54,626 nucleotides of DNA, taken from positions 1-54,626 of the forward strand of contig NZ_AQOH01000242.1 of assembly GCF_000364705.1 (NCBI RefSeq), given 5' to 3'. This DNA is from Pseudomonas fuscovaginae SE-1 (GTDB taxonomy: Bacteria > Pseudomonadota > Gammaproteobacteria > Pseudomonadales > Pseudomonadaceae). Below, in pieces: positions 26,189 through 34,553 of this stretch. The notes under the pieces are model-generated. The model saw only the letters and a list, made by a program, of their open reading frames with translations. It did no database searches and had not been told where the DNA came from. Every line of letters begins with the position of its first letter. Position 1 is the stretch's first letter. The position numbers and the translations under genes were made by a program.

Positions 26189-27424
26189 TCAGGCGGTTTC
26201 GGCCCGGCGCTCGTGCATGCGGTCGCGGTTGGCCAGGGTCGGGAACAGTTTCATCCAGGTGCCGGTGACCAGCAGGGTGCCGACCCCGCCCAGCACCACG
26301 GCGGGGACGGTGCCGAACCAGTGGGCGGTCAGCCCCGACTCGAACTCGCCCAACTGATTGGAAGCGCCGATGAACAGGCCGTTCACGGCGCTGACCCGGC
26401 CGCGCATCTCGTCGGGGGTTTCCAGTTGCACGAACGAGGCGCGGATCACCATGCTGATCATGTCCGCGGCGCCGAGTACCACCAGCACGGCCAGGGAGAA
26501 CCAGAACGAGGTCGACAGGCCGAAGGCGATGGTGGCGACGCCGAACACGCCGACGGCGGTGAACATCACCCGGCCGACCTTGCGCTCCACCGGGAAGCGC
26601 GCCAGCCACAGCGACATCAGCAGCGCGCCGACCGCCGGCGCCGAGCGCAGCAGGCCCAGGCCCCAGGCACCGGTGAGCAGGATGTCCTTGGCGAATACCG
26701 GCAACAGCGCGGTGGCGCCGCCCAGCAGCACCGCGAACAGGTCCAGCGAGATGGCGCCGAGAATGTCCGGGCGGCTGCGGATGAAACGGATGCCCGCCAG
26801 CAGCGAGTCGAGGGTGGCCTTGGCCTTGTTCAGCGGTGTCTGCCGTGCCGGCAGGTTGAGCATCAGCAGGCACGACACGACGTACAGCGCCACCGTCGGC
26901 CCGTAAACCCAGACACTGCCGAGCGCATACAGCAGGCCGCCGATGGCCGGCGCGACGATGGTCGCCAGTTGCTGCGCCGACTGCGCGGCGGCCACGGCGC
27001 GGGGGAACAGCGTCGCCGGCACGATGGAGGGCAGCAGCGCCTGGGTGGTGGGCATTTCGAAGGAGCGCGCGCCGCCGAGCAGGAACGCGAGGATGAAGAT
27101 CATCTCGCGGCTGACCTGGTTGGTCAGGCTGCCGACCGCCAGGCTCAGGGCGATCAACGCCTGCAGGGTCTGGCACAGGGCGGCGACCCGACGCCGGTCG
27201 TAGCGGTCGGCGACATGCCCGGTGTGCAGCATGAACAGCACCCGTGGCGCGAACTCCACCAGCCCGACCAGCCCCAGGTCGAGCACGTTGCCGGTCAGTT
27301 GATAGAGGTTCCAGCCAATGGCCACGGTGAGCATCTGAAAGCCGCTGGCGGTGAAGATCCGCGCCAGCCAGAACGCGAGGAAGGGGCGGTGATGACGCAG
27401 CAGCAAGGGTGTCTCGGTGGACAT
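26189..27424 (-). CDS. MFS exporter, EntS/MFS_3 type
   Basis: This 411-residue, 12-helix major facilitator protein starts with a short charged leader and FLAFWLARIFTASGFQMLTV. The segment HTGHVADRYDRRRVAALCQT carries the MFS loop motif, and the arrangement resembles the EntS branch that exports siderophores and drugs. The family is usually an exporter. It is divergent from cioA with about 360 bp between starts and convergent with the secreted-protein gene. The substrate is unknown. Confidence 0.85.
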   Translation of the reverse strand: MSTETPLLLRHHRPFLAFWLARIFTASGFQMLTVAIGWNLYQLTGNVLDLGLVGLVEFAPRVLFMLHTGHVADRYDRRRVAALCQTLQALIALSLAVGSLTNQVSREMIFILAFLLGGARSFEMPTTQALLPSIVPATLFPRAVAAAQSAQQLATIVAPAIGGLLYALGSVWVYGPTVALYVVSCLLMLNLPARQTPLNKAKATLDSLLAGIRFIRSRPDILGAISLDLFAVLLGGATALLPVFAKDILLTGAWGLGLLRSAPAVGALLMSLWLARFPVERKVGRVMFTAVGVFGVATIAFGLSTSFWFSLAVLVVLGAADMISMVIRASFVQLETPDEMRGRVSAVNGLFIGASNQLGEFESGLTAHWFGTVPAVVLGGVGTLLVTGTWMKLFPTLANRDRMHERRAETA

Positions 27425-27785
27425 CGGAAAGGGCTCGCCTGGGCGGAGGAAAGGGGAAGGTTATCACTCCGATGTAACAAAAGGTTACTTAGCTATGCAT
27501 GTTCTGCCGCCCCCGGAAGATTTTTGCGGATCAGTTGCCATCTGCTCCTGAGGCAACCTGTCGCGCGGCAACCGACCACGTCACCCGTTCGTCGTAATGG
27601 GACTACTCTTTTAACGTTGATTGATCCAGGTCAATTGTCTTTCTGACAGTGATCAGGGTCCGACTCCCTGCGTTGCGATGGGTTGAAAAAAGAGAACGAA
27701 GCCAAATTCGCCGCACTCCATATTCGTGGGGGCAGTGGCTGGGCCTGTGGGGCGACAGCCGGTATTACCTGACAGAGGAAAGCTT
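27425..27785. other. Divergent region between MFS gene and cioA
   Basis: No gene is seen in these 361 bases. They hold an FNR/ANR-type box at 27621-27634 and a small dyad GTAAC-N5-GTTAC at 27474-27488. The latter is 50 bp upstream of the MFS start. Confidence 0.6.
27621..27634 (+). promoter_or_regulatory. ANR/FNR-type box upstream of cioA
   Basis: TTGATCCAGGTCAA fits TTGAT-N4-(A/G)TCAA, the FNR/ANR consensus, 152 bp before the cioA start. In P. aeruginosa ANR represses cioAB when oxygen is low, so this is a plausible ANR site. Confidence 0.65.
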
Positions 27786-29225
27786 ATGTTCGGTTTAGAG
27801 GCTCTAGATCTCGCCCGAATCCAGTTCGCATTCACCGTTTCCTTCCACATCCTGTTCCCGGCCATCACCATTGGCCTGGCGAGCTACCTGGCGGTGCTCG
27901 AAGGCCTGTGGCTGAAGACGCGCAACGACACCTATCGCGACCTGTACCATTTCTGGTCGAAGATCTTTGCCGTCAACTTCGGCATGGGGGTGGTCTCCGG
28001 GCTGGTCATGGCCTATCAGTTCGGCACAAACTGGAGCCGTTTCTCGGACTTCGCCGGCGCCGTGACCGGGCCGTTGCTGACCTACGAAGTGCTCACCGCC
28101 TTCTTCCTCGAAGCCGGCTTCCTCGGCGTGATGCTGTTCGGCTGGAACCGCGTCGGCCGGGGGCTGCACTTCTTTTCCACCGTCATGGTGGCGATCGGCA
28201 CGTTGATTTCGACGTTCTGGATTCTCTCGTCCAACAGCTGGATGCAGACGCCCCAGGGTTACGAAATCATCGATGGCCGGGTGATTCCGGTGGATTGGCT
28301 GGCGGTGGTGTTCAACCCGTCCTTCCCGTATCGACTGATGCACATGGCGACCGCCGCGTTCGTCGCGACGGCGTTTTTCGTCGGCTCCTCGGCCGCCTGG
28401 CACCTGTTGCGCGGCCGCGACAACCCGGCGATCCGCACCATGCTGTCGATGGCCATGTGGATGGCGCTGATCGTCGCGCCGATCCAGGCGGTGATCGGCG
28501 ACTTCCACGGGCTCAATACCCTCAAGCACCAGCCGGCGAAGATCGCCGCGATCGAGGGCCACTGGGAAAACGTCGGCAATGAGCCGACTCCGCTGATCCT
28601 GTTCGGCTGGCCGGACATGCAGGCCGAGAAGACCCGCTTCGCCCTGGAGATTCCCTACCTGGGCAGCATGATCCTGACCCACACCCTGGACAAGCAGGTG
28701 CCGGCGCTCAAGGAATTTCCGCCCGAGGACCGGCCGAACTCGACCATCGTGTTCTGGTCGTTCCGGGTCATGGTCGGCCTGGGCTTGCTGATGATCTTCA
28801 CCGGTCTGTGGGCGCTGTGGCTGCGCAAGCGTGATCGCCTGTACGAGAACCGTGCGTTCCTTCATCTGGCGTTGTGGATGGGGCCGTCCGGCCTGATCGC
28901 GATCCTGGCCGGCTGGTTCACCACCGAAATCGGCCGCCAGCCGTGGGTGGTCTATGGCCTGTTGCGCACGGCGGATGCCTCCTCCGGGCACAGCGTCATG
29001 CAGATGAGCATCACCCTGGCACTGTTCGTTGTGGTGTATTTCTCTCTGTTCGGTGTTGGCCTGGGCTACATGATGCGCCTGGTGCGCAAGGGACCGAAGA
29101 CCAACGAAGGCGCGGAAACCAGTCATGGGGGGCCTGGCCAGAAACGCACGCCGGCCCGTCCGCTTTCCGCTGCCGATGAAGACAGCGAAAACGGCCACGG
29201 CGACAGCCTGAACAAGGGGAACTGA
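27786..29225 (+). CDS. cioA: Cyanide-insensitive (bd-type) ubiquinol oxidase subunit I
   Basis: A 479-residue inner-membrane subunit that holds the haems and the quinol site of a bd-type terminal oxidase, reducing oxygen to water without pumping protons. It begins MFGLEALDLARIQFAFTVSF, with the haem-ligand His in TVSFHILFPA. GRQPWVVYGLLRT marks the Q-loop region, and the Q-loop is short, as in the CIO group. The ATG follows AGAGGAAAG. Its C-terminus has a hydrophilic tail of about 35 residues. cioB starts 3 bp after the stop. An ANR-type box lies upstream. Confidence 0.95.
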   Translation: MFGLEALDLARIQFAFTVSFHILFPAITIGLASYLAVLEGLWLKTRNDTYRDLYHFWSKIFAVNFGMGVVSGLVMAYQFGTNWSRFSDFAGAVTGPLLTYEVLTAFFLEAGFLGVMLFGWNRVGRGLHFFSTVMVAIGTLISTFWILSSNSWMQTPQGYEIIDGRVIPVDWLAVVFNPSFPYRLMHMATAAFVATAFFVGSSAAWHLLRGRDNPAIRTMLSMAMWMALIVAPIQAVIGDFHGLNTLKHQPAKIAAIEGHWENVGNEPTPLILFGWPDMQAEKTRFALEIPYLGSMILTHTLDKQVPALKEFPPEDRPNSTIVFWSFRVMVGLGLLMIFTGLWALWLRKRDRLYENRAFLHLALWMGPSGLIAILAGWFTTEIGRQPWVVYGLLRTADASSGHSVMQMSITLALFVVVYFSLFGVGLGYMMRLVRKGPKTNEGAETSHGGPGQKRTPARPLSAADEDSENGHGDSLNKGN

Positions 29226-29228
29226 ATC

Positions 29229-30236
29229 ATGGGTATCGATCTTGCGCTGATCTGGGCCGTGATCATCATCTTCGGCATCATGATGTACGTGGTCATGGAT
29301 GGTTTCGACCTGGGCATCGGCATTCTCTTTCCCTTCATCAAGGGCGATCGTGACCGCGATGTCATGATGAACACCGTGGCCCCGGTCTGGGATGGCAACG
29401 AAACCTGGCTGGTGCTCGGTGGCGCGGCGCTGTTCGGCGCCTTCCCGCTGGCTTACTCAGTGGTGCTGTCGGCGTTGTACCTGCCGCTGATTTTCATGCT
29501 GATCGGGCTGATCTTTCGTGGCGTGGCGTTCGAGTTCCGCTTCAAGGCCAAGGACGACAAGCGGCATATCTGGGACAAGGCGTTCATCGGCGGTTCGATC
29601 GCCGCAACGTTCTTCCAGGGCGTGGCGCTGGGCGCCTTCATCGACGGGATCAAGGTGGTCGACCGGCAGTTCGCCGGCGGTTCGCTGGACTGGCTGACCC
29701 CGTTCACGCTGTTCTGCGGCGTGGCGCTGGTGGTGGCCTATGCCTTGCTCGGCTGCACCTGGCTGATCATGAAGACCGAAGGCAGGCTGCAGGAGCAGAT
29801 GCATGACCTGGCGCGGCCGCTGGCATTCGTCCTGCTGGCGGTGATCGGCATCGTCAGTATCTGGACGCCGCTGACCCATGCCGAGATCGCGGCACGCTGG
29901 TTCACCCTGCCGAACCTGTTCTGGTTCCTGCCGGTGCCGGTCCTGGTGCTGGTCACGCTGTACGGGTTGATCCGGGCGGTGGCGCGCAATGCGCATTACA
30001 CGCCGTTCCTGCTGACCCTGGTGCTGATCTTCCTCGGCTACAGCGGCCTCGGTATCAGCCTGTGGCCGCATATCATCCCGCCGTCGATCTCGATCTGGGA
30101 CGCTGCCGCGCCACCGCAGAGCCAGGGCTTCATGCTGGTGGGAACGCTGTTCATCATTCCGTTCATCCTGGGCTACACCTTCTGGAGCTACTACGTGTTC
30201 CGCGGCAAGGTGACCCACGAGGACGGCTATCACTAG
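29229..30236 (+). CDS. cioB: Cyanide-insensitive ubiquinol oxidase subunit II
   Basis: This 335-residue, 8-helix partner of CioA opens MGIDLALIWAVIIIFGIMMY with VVMDGFDLGIGILFPF, the CydB-family signature. WDGNETWLVLGGAALFGAFP follows, as in the bd-oxidase small subunit. Together the two subunits make the membrane enzyme that stays active when cyanide blocks haem-copper oxidases. The gene is coupled to cioA, with a 3-base gap after its stop. Confidence 0.95.
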   Translation: MGIDLALIWAVIIIFGIMMYVVMDGFDLGIGILFPFIKGDRDRDVMMNTVAPVWDGNETWLVLGGAALFGAFPLAYSVVLSALYLPLIFMLIGLIFRGVAFEFRFKAKDDKRHIWDKAFIGGSIAATFFQGVALGAFIDGIKVVDRQFAGGSLDWLTPFTLFCGVALVVAYALLGCTWLIMKTEGRLQEQMHDLARPLAFVLLAVIGIVSIWTPLTHAEIAARWFTLPNLFWFLPVPVLVLVTLYGLIRAVARNAHYTPFLLTLVLIFLGYSGLGISLWPHIIPPSISIWDAAAPPQSQGFMLVGTLFIIPFILGYTFWSYYVFRGKVTHEDGYH

Positions 30237-30288
30237 AACCTGCCGGTGGCGCCCGGGGGGCCGCCGTTTCGATGACGAGGAAGCGGAT

Positions 30289-30456
30289 ATGCGTGGCAAG
30301 CCTTCATTGCAGGAAATCGAAGAGGCCGAGCGGAAACCGCTCTGGCAGCGTCTGGGCTGGCTGGCGATGATCTGGACTGGCAGCGTGCTGGCGTTGTTCG
30401 TGGTCGCCAGCCTGATGCGCCTGTTCATGAACGCGGCTGGATTGACCACCCATTGA
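30289..30456 (+). CDS. Small membrane protein of the cio operon (DUF2474 type)
   Basis: A 55-codon gene 52 bp after cioB encodes MRGKPSLQEIEEAERKPLWQ, then one helix (LGWLAMIWTGSVLALFVVASLMRLFM) and a short tail. Small one-helix proteins are often found after cydB/cioB (CydX and DUF2474 groups) and in E. coli CydX stabilises the bd oxidase. This gene fits the DUF2474 class in size and position. Its requirement for CIO activity is inference. Confidence 0.8.
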   Translation: MRGKPSLQEIEEAERKPLWQRLGWLAMIWTGSVLALFVVASLMRLFMNAAGLTTH

Positions 30457-30491
30457 GCGGCTGGCGCTCTTTGGCTGATTGACACCATCCC

Positions 30492-30581
30492 TGTAGGAGC
30501 CGGCTTGCTGGCGATAACGGCGCATCAGTCGGCGAAGATGTCGCCTGACCCGGCGTTATCGCCAGCAAGCCGGCTCCCACA
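30492..30581. repeat. REPIN, TGTAGGAGCCGGCTTGCTGG type
   Basis: Facing REPs at 30492-30519 and 30554-30581 form a near-perfect inverted repeat between the convergent cio operon and rlmG. Confidence 0.85.
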
Positions 30582-30586
30582 GTTGT

Positions 30587-30637
30587 GGACTGCCCCCGAA
30601 AGGATTGAATGTGTGTCCAGCTCCTTGGGGGCAGTCC
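30587..30637 (-). terminator. Inverted repeat at rlmG 3' end
   Basis: GGACTGCCCCC (30587-30597) and GGGGGCAGTCC (30627-30637) are perfect 11-bp arms with a 29-base loop, just after the rlmG stop. There is no U-tract. A similar GGACTGCCCC element stands beside the REPIN at 13259-13346. Confidence 0.5.
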
Positions 30638-30649
30638 AGTGGCATGGGC

Positions 30650-31774
30650 TTACTTGCGGGCCTTGAGAATCACGAACTTCGGCGTCGCCGCCACCTGTTC
30701 GACGCCACGGAACAGCCGCGCCAGCTTGCTGTGATAGCCCAGGTGGCGGTTGCCGACGATGTACAGCGCGCCGCCGACCACCAATGCTTCGCGGGCCTGC
30801 TGGAACATCCGCCAGGCGAGGAAGTCGCCGACCACCTGCTGCTGGTGGAAGGGCGGATTGCACAGCACTACGTCCAGCGACTGTGCTGCCTGCCCCGCCA
30901 GGCCATCGCCAGCGCGCACGGTCACTTCGCGTTCGCCCAGGATCGCCTGCCAGTTTTCCCGAGCCGATCGCACGGCCATGAACGACTCGTCCACCAGCGT
31001 GTAGTGGGCCTGCGGATTCTGCAGGGCGCTGGCAATCGCCAGGACGCCATTGCCGCAACCCAGGTCGGCGACGCGGGCGTGCCCCAGGTTTTCCGGCAGG
31101 TGTGGAAGGAAGGCGCGTGTGCCGATATCCAGGCCCTCGCGACAGAACACGTTGGCATGGTTGAGCAGCTCGATCGCCGGGCGCTCGAGCCGGTAGCGGG
31201 TCGGGTAGGGCGACGAGGCAGCGGGACGGGGCTCGGGCGTGGCGATCAGCAGACGGGCCTTCTTCACTGCCAGCGAGGCCTGCACGGTGCCGATATGGCG
31301 CTCCAGCAGGTCGCCGGCGGCCCGCGGCAGGTGCTTGACCATGGCCCCGGCGACCACCTGGGCACCGGGGGCCAGTTGGCCCTGCAGGCGAATCAGTTGT
31401 TCCTCCAGCAGGGCCAGGGTCTTGGGTACGCGGATCAGCACCCGGTCGAACGGGCCGCGCGGCGTCTCGCTGGCCGGTACATGACGGACCGCGTCGAAGG
31501 CCTTGCCGTTGCGCGCCAGGTTCTTCTCCAGGCCCAGCGCGGCAAGGAACGAATCACCACTGCTGGTGAGCTGCACATGGCCTTCCAGGCTGGCGGCCAG
31601 GGCCCCGAAGCTGTCGTTGAGCACCAGCACCCGGGTCTCCTGCGAGACGCCTTGTCCGGCCAGGTGGTCGAGCAGGTATTGATCGGCCGCGTCGAACGCC
31701 TGCAGGGGTTCGCCCTGCTGTTCAGGCTGGCGGATCAGGTCGAGACGGGCGAACGGACTTTCTAGCAGGGGCAT
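30650..31774 (-). CDS. rlmG: 23S rRNA (guanine-1835-N2)-methyltransferase
   Basis: A 374-residue SAM-dependent enzyme of the RsmC/RlmG family. An N-terminal inactive methyltransferase-like half begins MPLLESPFARLDLIRQP. The catalytic C-terminal half has VADLGCGNGVLAIASAL (SAM motif) and VLCNPPFHQQQVVGD (NPPF, target-base site). It methylates G1835 of 23S rRNA. Start at 31774 gives the usual length; the frame extends upstream without conservation. Confidence 0.93.
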   Translation of the reverse strand: MPLLESPFARLDLIRQPEQQGEPLQAFDAADQYLLDHLAGQGVSQETRVLVLNDSFGALAASLEGHVQLTSSGDSFLAALGLEKNLARNGKAFDAVRHVPASETPRGPFDRVLIRVPKTLALLEEQLIRLQGQLAPGAQVVAGAMVKHLPRAAGDLLERHIGTVQASLAVKKARLLIATPEPRPAASSPYPTRYRLERPAIELLNHANVFCREGLDIGTRAFLPHLPENLGHARVADLGCGNGVLAIASALQNPQAHYTLVDESFMAVRSARENWQAILGEREVTVRAGDGLAGQAAQSLDVVLCNPPFHQQQVVGDFLAWRMFQQAREALVVGGALYIVGNRHLGYHSKLARLFRGVEQVAATPKFVILKARK

Positions 31775-31937
31775 GGGACACGGGCTCTGGGGGACGGTTA
31801 CGGCTGCCATGCACGACTGTTCGTACCGGGCGAGGTGGGCAACGGTATGGCAGGAGGGGGATTTTACGTGGGTTTCAAGCAGATTGCCTGTGGCGTGTGG
31901 AGGTGGCAGATCCTTCTGCCAGGGGCGCGCGGCGCAA

Positions 31938-32651
31938 TCAGTACAACAGGCCGGACTTGGCTGCACGCAGCACGGCCGATGCCTTGTTGCTCACGCCGAG
32001 CTTTCTCATGATGGTGCTCATGTGGAAGCCCACGGTGCGGGTGGTCAGGTTGAGGATGTTGGCGATCTCGGCGGCGGTCTTGCCTTCGGCCGTCCATTTG
32101 AGAATCTCGGTCTCGCGCGGCGACAGCGGATGGCTGTTCTGCGGCGGACGGGAACTGGCCAACCGTTGTGCCATGAACGAATGCAACCAGTTGCACAGCC
32201 ACAACACATGACCCGTCTTGGAGTAGAACTCGTTGGACGTGATGGACTCGCAGGTCCGTGACACGCTCAGGGTGCTGACGATGCCACGAATGTCGTGAAC
32301 CGACTGCGACCAGCCGTGATTGAGGCCATGGGCCTGCATGTCACGCCAGAGTGCCGGCGCGCTCCTGAAGGCTTCGGCTCCCCAAAGGATGGGAAACACC
32401 GAGTTATGGCAGTGCGCGAGCAGAGGGTCGACGGCAATGTAGTTGTTGCGTTGATAGCAGGCATTCCATTCTGCGGGGTAATTGTTGAAGGATGTCGTAT
32501 TGGGCTGAGAACCTCCTGATAGGCTGCTGACTCTGAATGATACGAAGGTGAAGCGTATTTGACCTGCCAGATTGAAAACCGCATCGAAGACTGCCTGTTC
32601 TTCTTTTTCACTCATGAGCTGGTGCAGTTGATTATCCTGCCAGTTCTCCAT
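31938..32651 (-). CDS. LuxR-type AHL-receptor regulator, no synthase nearby (LuxR solo)
   Basis: A 237-residue quorum-sensing-type regulator. The N-terminal autoinducer domain keeps Trp62, Tyr66, Asp75, Pro76 and Trp90, each offset by five from TraR's W57, Y61, D70, P71 and W85, so it should bind an acyl-homoserine lactone. The C-terminal GerE helix-turn-helix starts LSPRETEILKWTAEGKTAAE. No luxI lies in the window. The ATG at 32651 follows AAGGAAGG; upstream DNA is notably AT-rich. Targets are unknown, and the divergent ferredoxin-reductase gene is the only neighbour sharing its promoter region. Confidence 0.88.
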   Translation of the reverse strand: MENWQDNQLHQLMSEKEEQAVFDAVFNLAGQIRFTFVSFRVSSLSGGSQPNTTSFNNYPAEWNACYQRNNYIAVDPLLAHCHNSVFPILWGAEAFRSAPALWRDMQAHGLNHGWSQSVHDIRGIVSTLSVSRTCESITSNEFYSKTGHVLWLCNWLHSFMAQRLASSRPPQNSHPLSPRETEILKWTAEGKTAAEIANILNLTTRTVGFHMSTIMRKLGVSNKASAVLRAAKSGLLY

Positions 32652-33036
32652 TGAGGTACCCTTCCTTGACGCAATATTCGTTGAGTCCAACGTGCTTGAG
32701 TAGTGTAGGAAAATTCTTGATATGAGTGTGATTTTTTTATATTGCGCTGATATTTTTATCGCCTTTCAAGTGGCTCGTTTATCGCCCGGAGCATAATATC
32801 ATTTCGCTCTCGTGTGGGTTTTAAGTGCTTTGCCGGAAGGTGAAAAATAGGTGGGGCGATTGAGTTTTATCGGATGATGGTGCTTATGTTTTTATAAGTT
32901 AATGTTTTTATTGGTTGCTGTACTTTTTGTTTTTTTTGTATATGTTTTTCTGGAAAACTTATACCACTACAAATCGCCGGTGTTTCTGTCGCCGGCTTTG
33001 CGCGACACTGGGAGCACATTCTCGATGGAGTGCGCC
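32652..33036. other. AT-rich divergent intergenic region
   Basis: No gene is seen in these 385 bases between the LuxR gene and the ferredoxin-reductase gene. They are much richer in A and T than their surroundings, especially 32720-32960. A frame open from 32902 adds a hydrophobic leader to the reductase but has no ribosome site. I see no clear lux-box palindrome. Confidence 0.55.
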
Positions 33037-33813
33037 ATGACCGTCAGTGCCGAAAAGTTCACCCGGCAGACCCTGCTCGAGGTCTGCCCCCTGACCCCCA
33101 GCCTGTTCACCCTGCGGACCACCCGGGATGCCGGATTTCGCTTTCGGGCCGGTCAGTTCGCCCGCCTGGGAGTGACCCGGGCCGATGGCGGCGTGGTGTG
33201 GCGGGCCTATTCGATGGTGTCCTCGCCCCATGACGACTTTCTCGAATTCTTTTCCATCGTCGTGCCGGGTGGGGCGTTCACCAGCGAACTGAGTCGCCTG
33301 AACGTGGGGGACTCGCTGCTGATCGAGCGCCAGGCCATTGGCTATCTGACCCTGGATCGTTTCGTCGACGGGCGCGATCTCTGGCTGCTGGCCACCGGCA
33401 CCGGGGTGGCCCCATTCCTGTCGATCCTTCAGGACTTCGAGGTCTGGGAGCGCTTCGAACGGATCGTGCTGGTCTACAGCGCGCGCCATGGTGCCGAGCT
33501 GGCGTACCGCGAACTGATTGCCGGGTTGGCCGAACGTGACTATCTGGTCGAGCATGCGCACAAGCTGCGGTTCGTGCCCATCGTCACTCGTGAGACGGTG
33601 CCGGGAGCCCTGTCAGGGCGTATCCCGCAACTGATCGAAAATGGCGAATTGGAGCGCGCGGCCGGGCTGGCGCTGACGGCCGTGCATTCGCGGGTGATGA
33701 TCTGCGGCAACCCGCAGATGATCGATGATACCCGCCAGGTGCTCAAGCAGCGCGACATGCAGCTCAGCCTGAGCCGCCGGCCAGGCCAGGTGGCGGTGGA
33801 AAACTACTGGTAG
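33037..33813 (+). CDS. fpr: Ferredoxin/flavodoxin-NADP reductase
   Basis: This 258-residue flavoenzyme moves electrons between NADPH and ferredoxin or flavodoxin. The FAD domain has WRAYSMVSSPHDDFLEFFSI (RxYS motif). The NADP domain has ATGTGVAPFLSILQDFEVWE and MICGNPQMIDDT. It ends AVENYW, like the second (FprB-like) paralog of pseudomonads that sits beside mscL and katB. The ATG at 33037 has GGAG 6 bases upstream. It is convergent with mscL. Confidence 0.9.
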   Translation: MTVSAEKFTRQTLLEVCPLTPSLFTLRTTRDAGFRFRAGQFARLGVTRADGGVVWRAYSMVSSPHDDFLEFFSIVVPGGAFTSELSRLNVGDSLLIERQAIGYLTLDRFVDGRDLWLLATGTGVAPFLSILQDFEVWERFERIVLVYSARHGAELAYRELIAGLAERDYLVEHAHKLRFVPIVTRETVPGALSGRIPQLIENGELERAAGLALTAVHSRVMICGNPQMIDDTRQVLKQRDMQLSLSRRPGQVAVENYW

Positions 33814-33846
33814 AAAAACGGCGCCCAGCGGGTGCCGTTGGTTTTT
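33814..33846. terminator. Bidirectional intrinsic terminator, fpr/mscL
   Basis: Arms AACGGCGCCC and GGGTGCCGTT with a 3-base loop are flanked by an A-run on the left (33814-33818) and a T-run on the right (33842-33846). It can serve both the fpr and mscL transcripts, which converge here. Confidence 0.75.
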
Positions 33847-33855
33847 GCCGATGGC

Positions 33856-34269
33856 TCAGGGCTTGTTGTTCTGAGCCTTGAGCAGGTCGCGGATCTCGCC
33901 CAGCAGTTCTTCCTGTCTGGTCGGCACCGGTGGCGCGCTCGGCGCCACGGCTTCCTCGCGTTTGAGGCGGTTGATCACCTTGACGCCCATGAAGATGGCG
34001 AACGCAACGATGAAGAAGTCGATGCAGGTCTGGATGAACTTGCCGTAGGCCAGTACCACGGCCGGAGTATTGCCTTCGGCGGCCTTGAGAGTGATCGCCA
34101 GGTTGCTGAAGTCCACCCCGCCGATCAGCAGGCCGATCGGTGGCATCACCACGTCGCCGACGAAGGACGAGACGATCTTGCCGAAGGCCGCACCGATGAT
34201 GATACCCACGGCCATGTCGACCACATTGCCTTTGACCGCGAAGGCCTTGAACTCACTGAGTACGCCCAT
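33856..34269 (-). CDS. mscL: Large-conductance mechanosensitive channel
   Basis: A 137-residue channel that opens under membrane tension and protects against hypo-osmotic shock as a pentamer. The N-terminus MGVLSEFKAFAVKGNVVDMA has the pore-lining helix 1 (GIIIGAAFGKIVSSFVGDVVMPPIG). Helix 2 lies in the FFIVAFAIFMGVKVINRL region, and the charged tail ends EEALLGEIRDLLKAQ-like. Length and layout are standard. Confidence 0.96.
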   Translation of the reverse strand: MGVLSEFKAFAVKGNVVDMAVGIIIGAAFGKIVSSFVGDVVMPPIGLLIGGVDFSNLAITLKAAEGNTPAVVLAYGKFIQTCIDFFIVAFAIFMGVKVINRLKREEAVAPSAPPVPTRQEELLGEIRDLLKAQNNKP

Positions 34270-34553
34270 AGCTAATTCCTTGTTACAGATGAGTTGAGTG
34301 AACGCAGTGTAATTCAGCCACGGGTATCTTGCGCTACGCCGGGCTCTACACCCCCCGTCTCAATCGACCTGCCGCCAGGCCATAAGTTTGCAAAGTGCCA
34401 CCAATCGCGCGAAATACGCTTCCTGACGCGTCTTGCCCCGTGGAATTTTTCAATCGGGCTCTTCGAGCTTTTCTATTTAGAAATCGTCGAGTCGGTCTCT
34501 AGCCTCTGTGGAGCGCACCTGGATGCGCATCACAACATCAAGAGGAATCCGAC
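34270..34553. other. Divergent mscL/katB intergenic region
   Basis: No gene is seen in these 284 bases. An inverted repeat TTTCTA-TT-TAGAAA at 34470-34483 lies about 70 bp before the katB start. It does not resolve into a clear OxyR site by eye. Confidence 0.5.

Noticed and set aside
32902..33036. In-frame upstream extension giving the ferredoxin reductase a membrane helix
   Set aside because: The helix is encoded by a T-rich stretch with no ribosome site, while the ATG at 33037 has GGAG at the right distance and the family is cytosolic.
34470..34483. OxyR binding site for katB
   Set aside because: Only one dyad is visible and the four-part ATAG-N7-CTAT pattern could not be found by eye.
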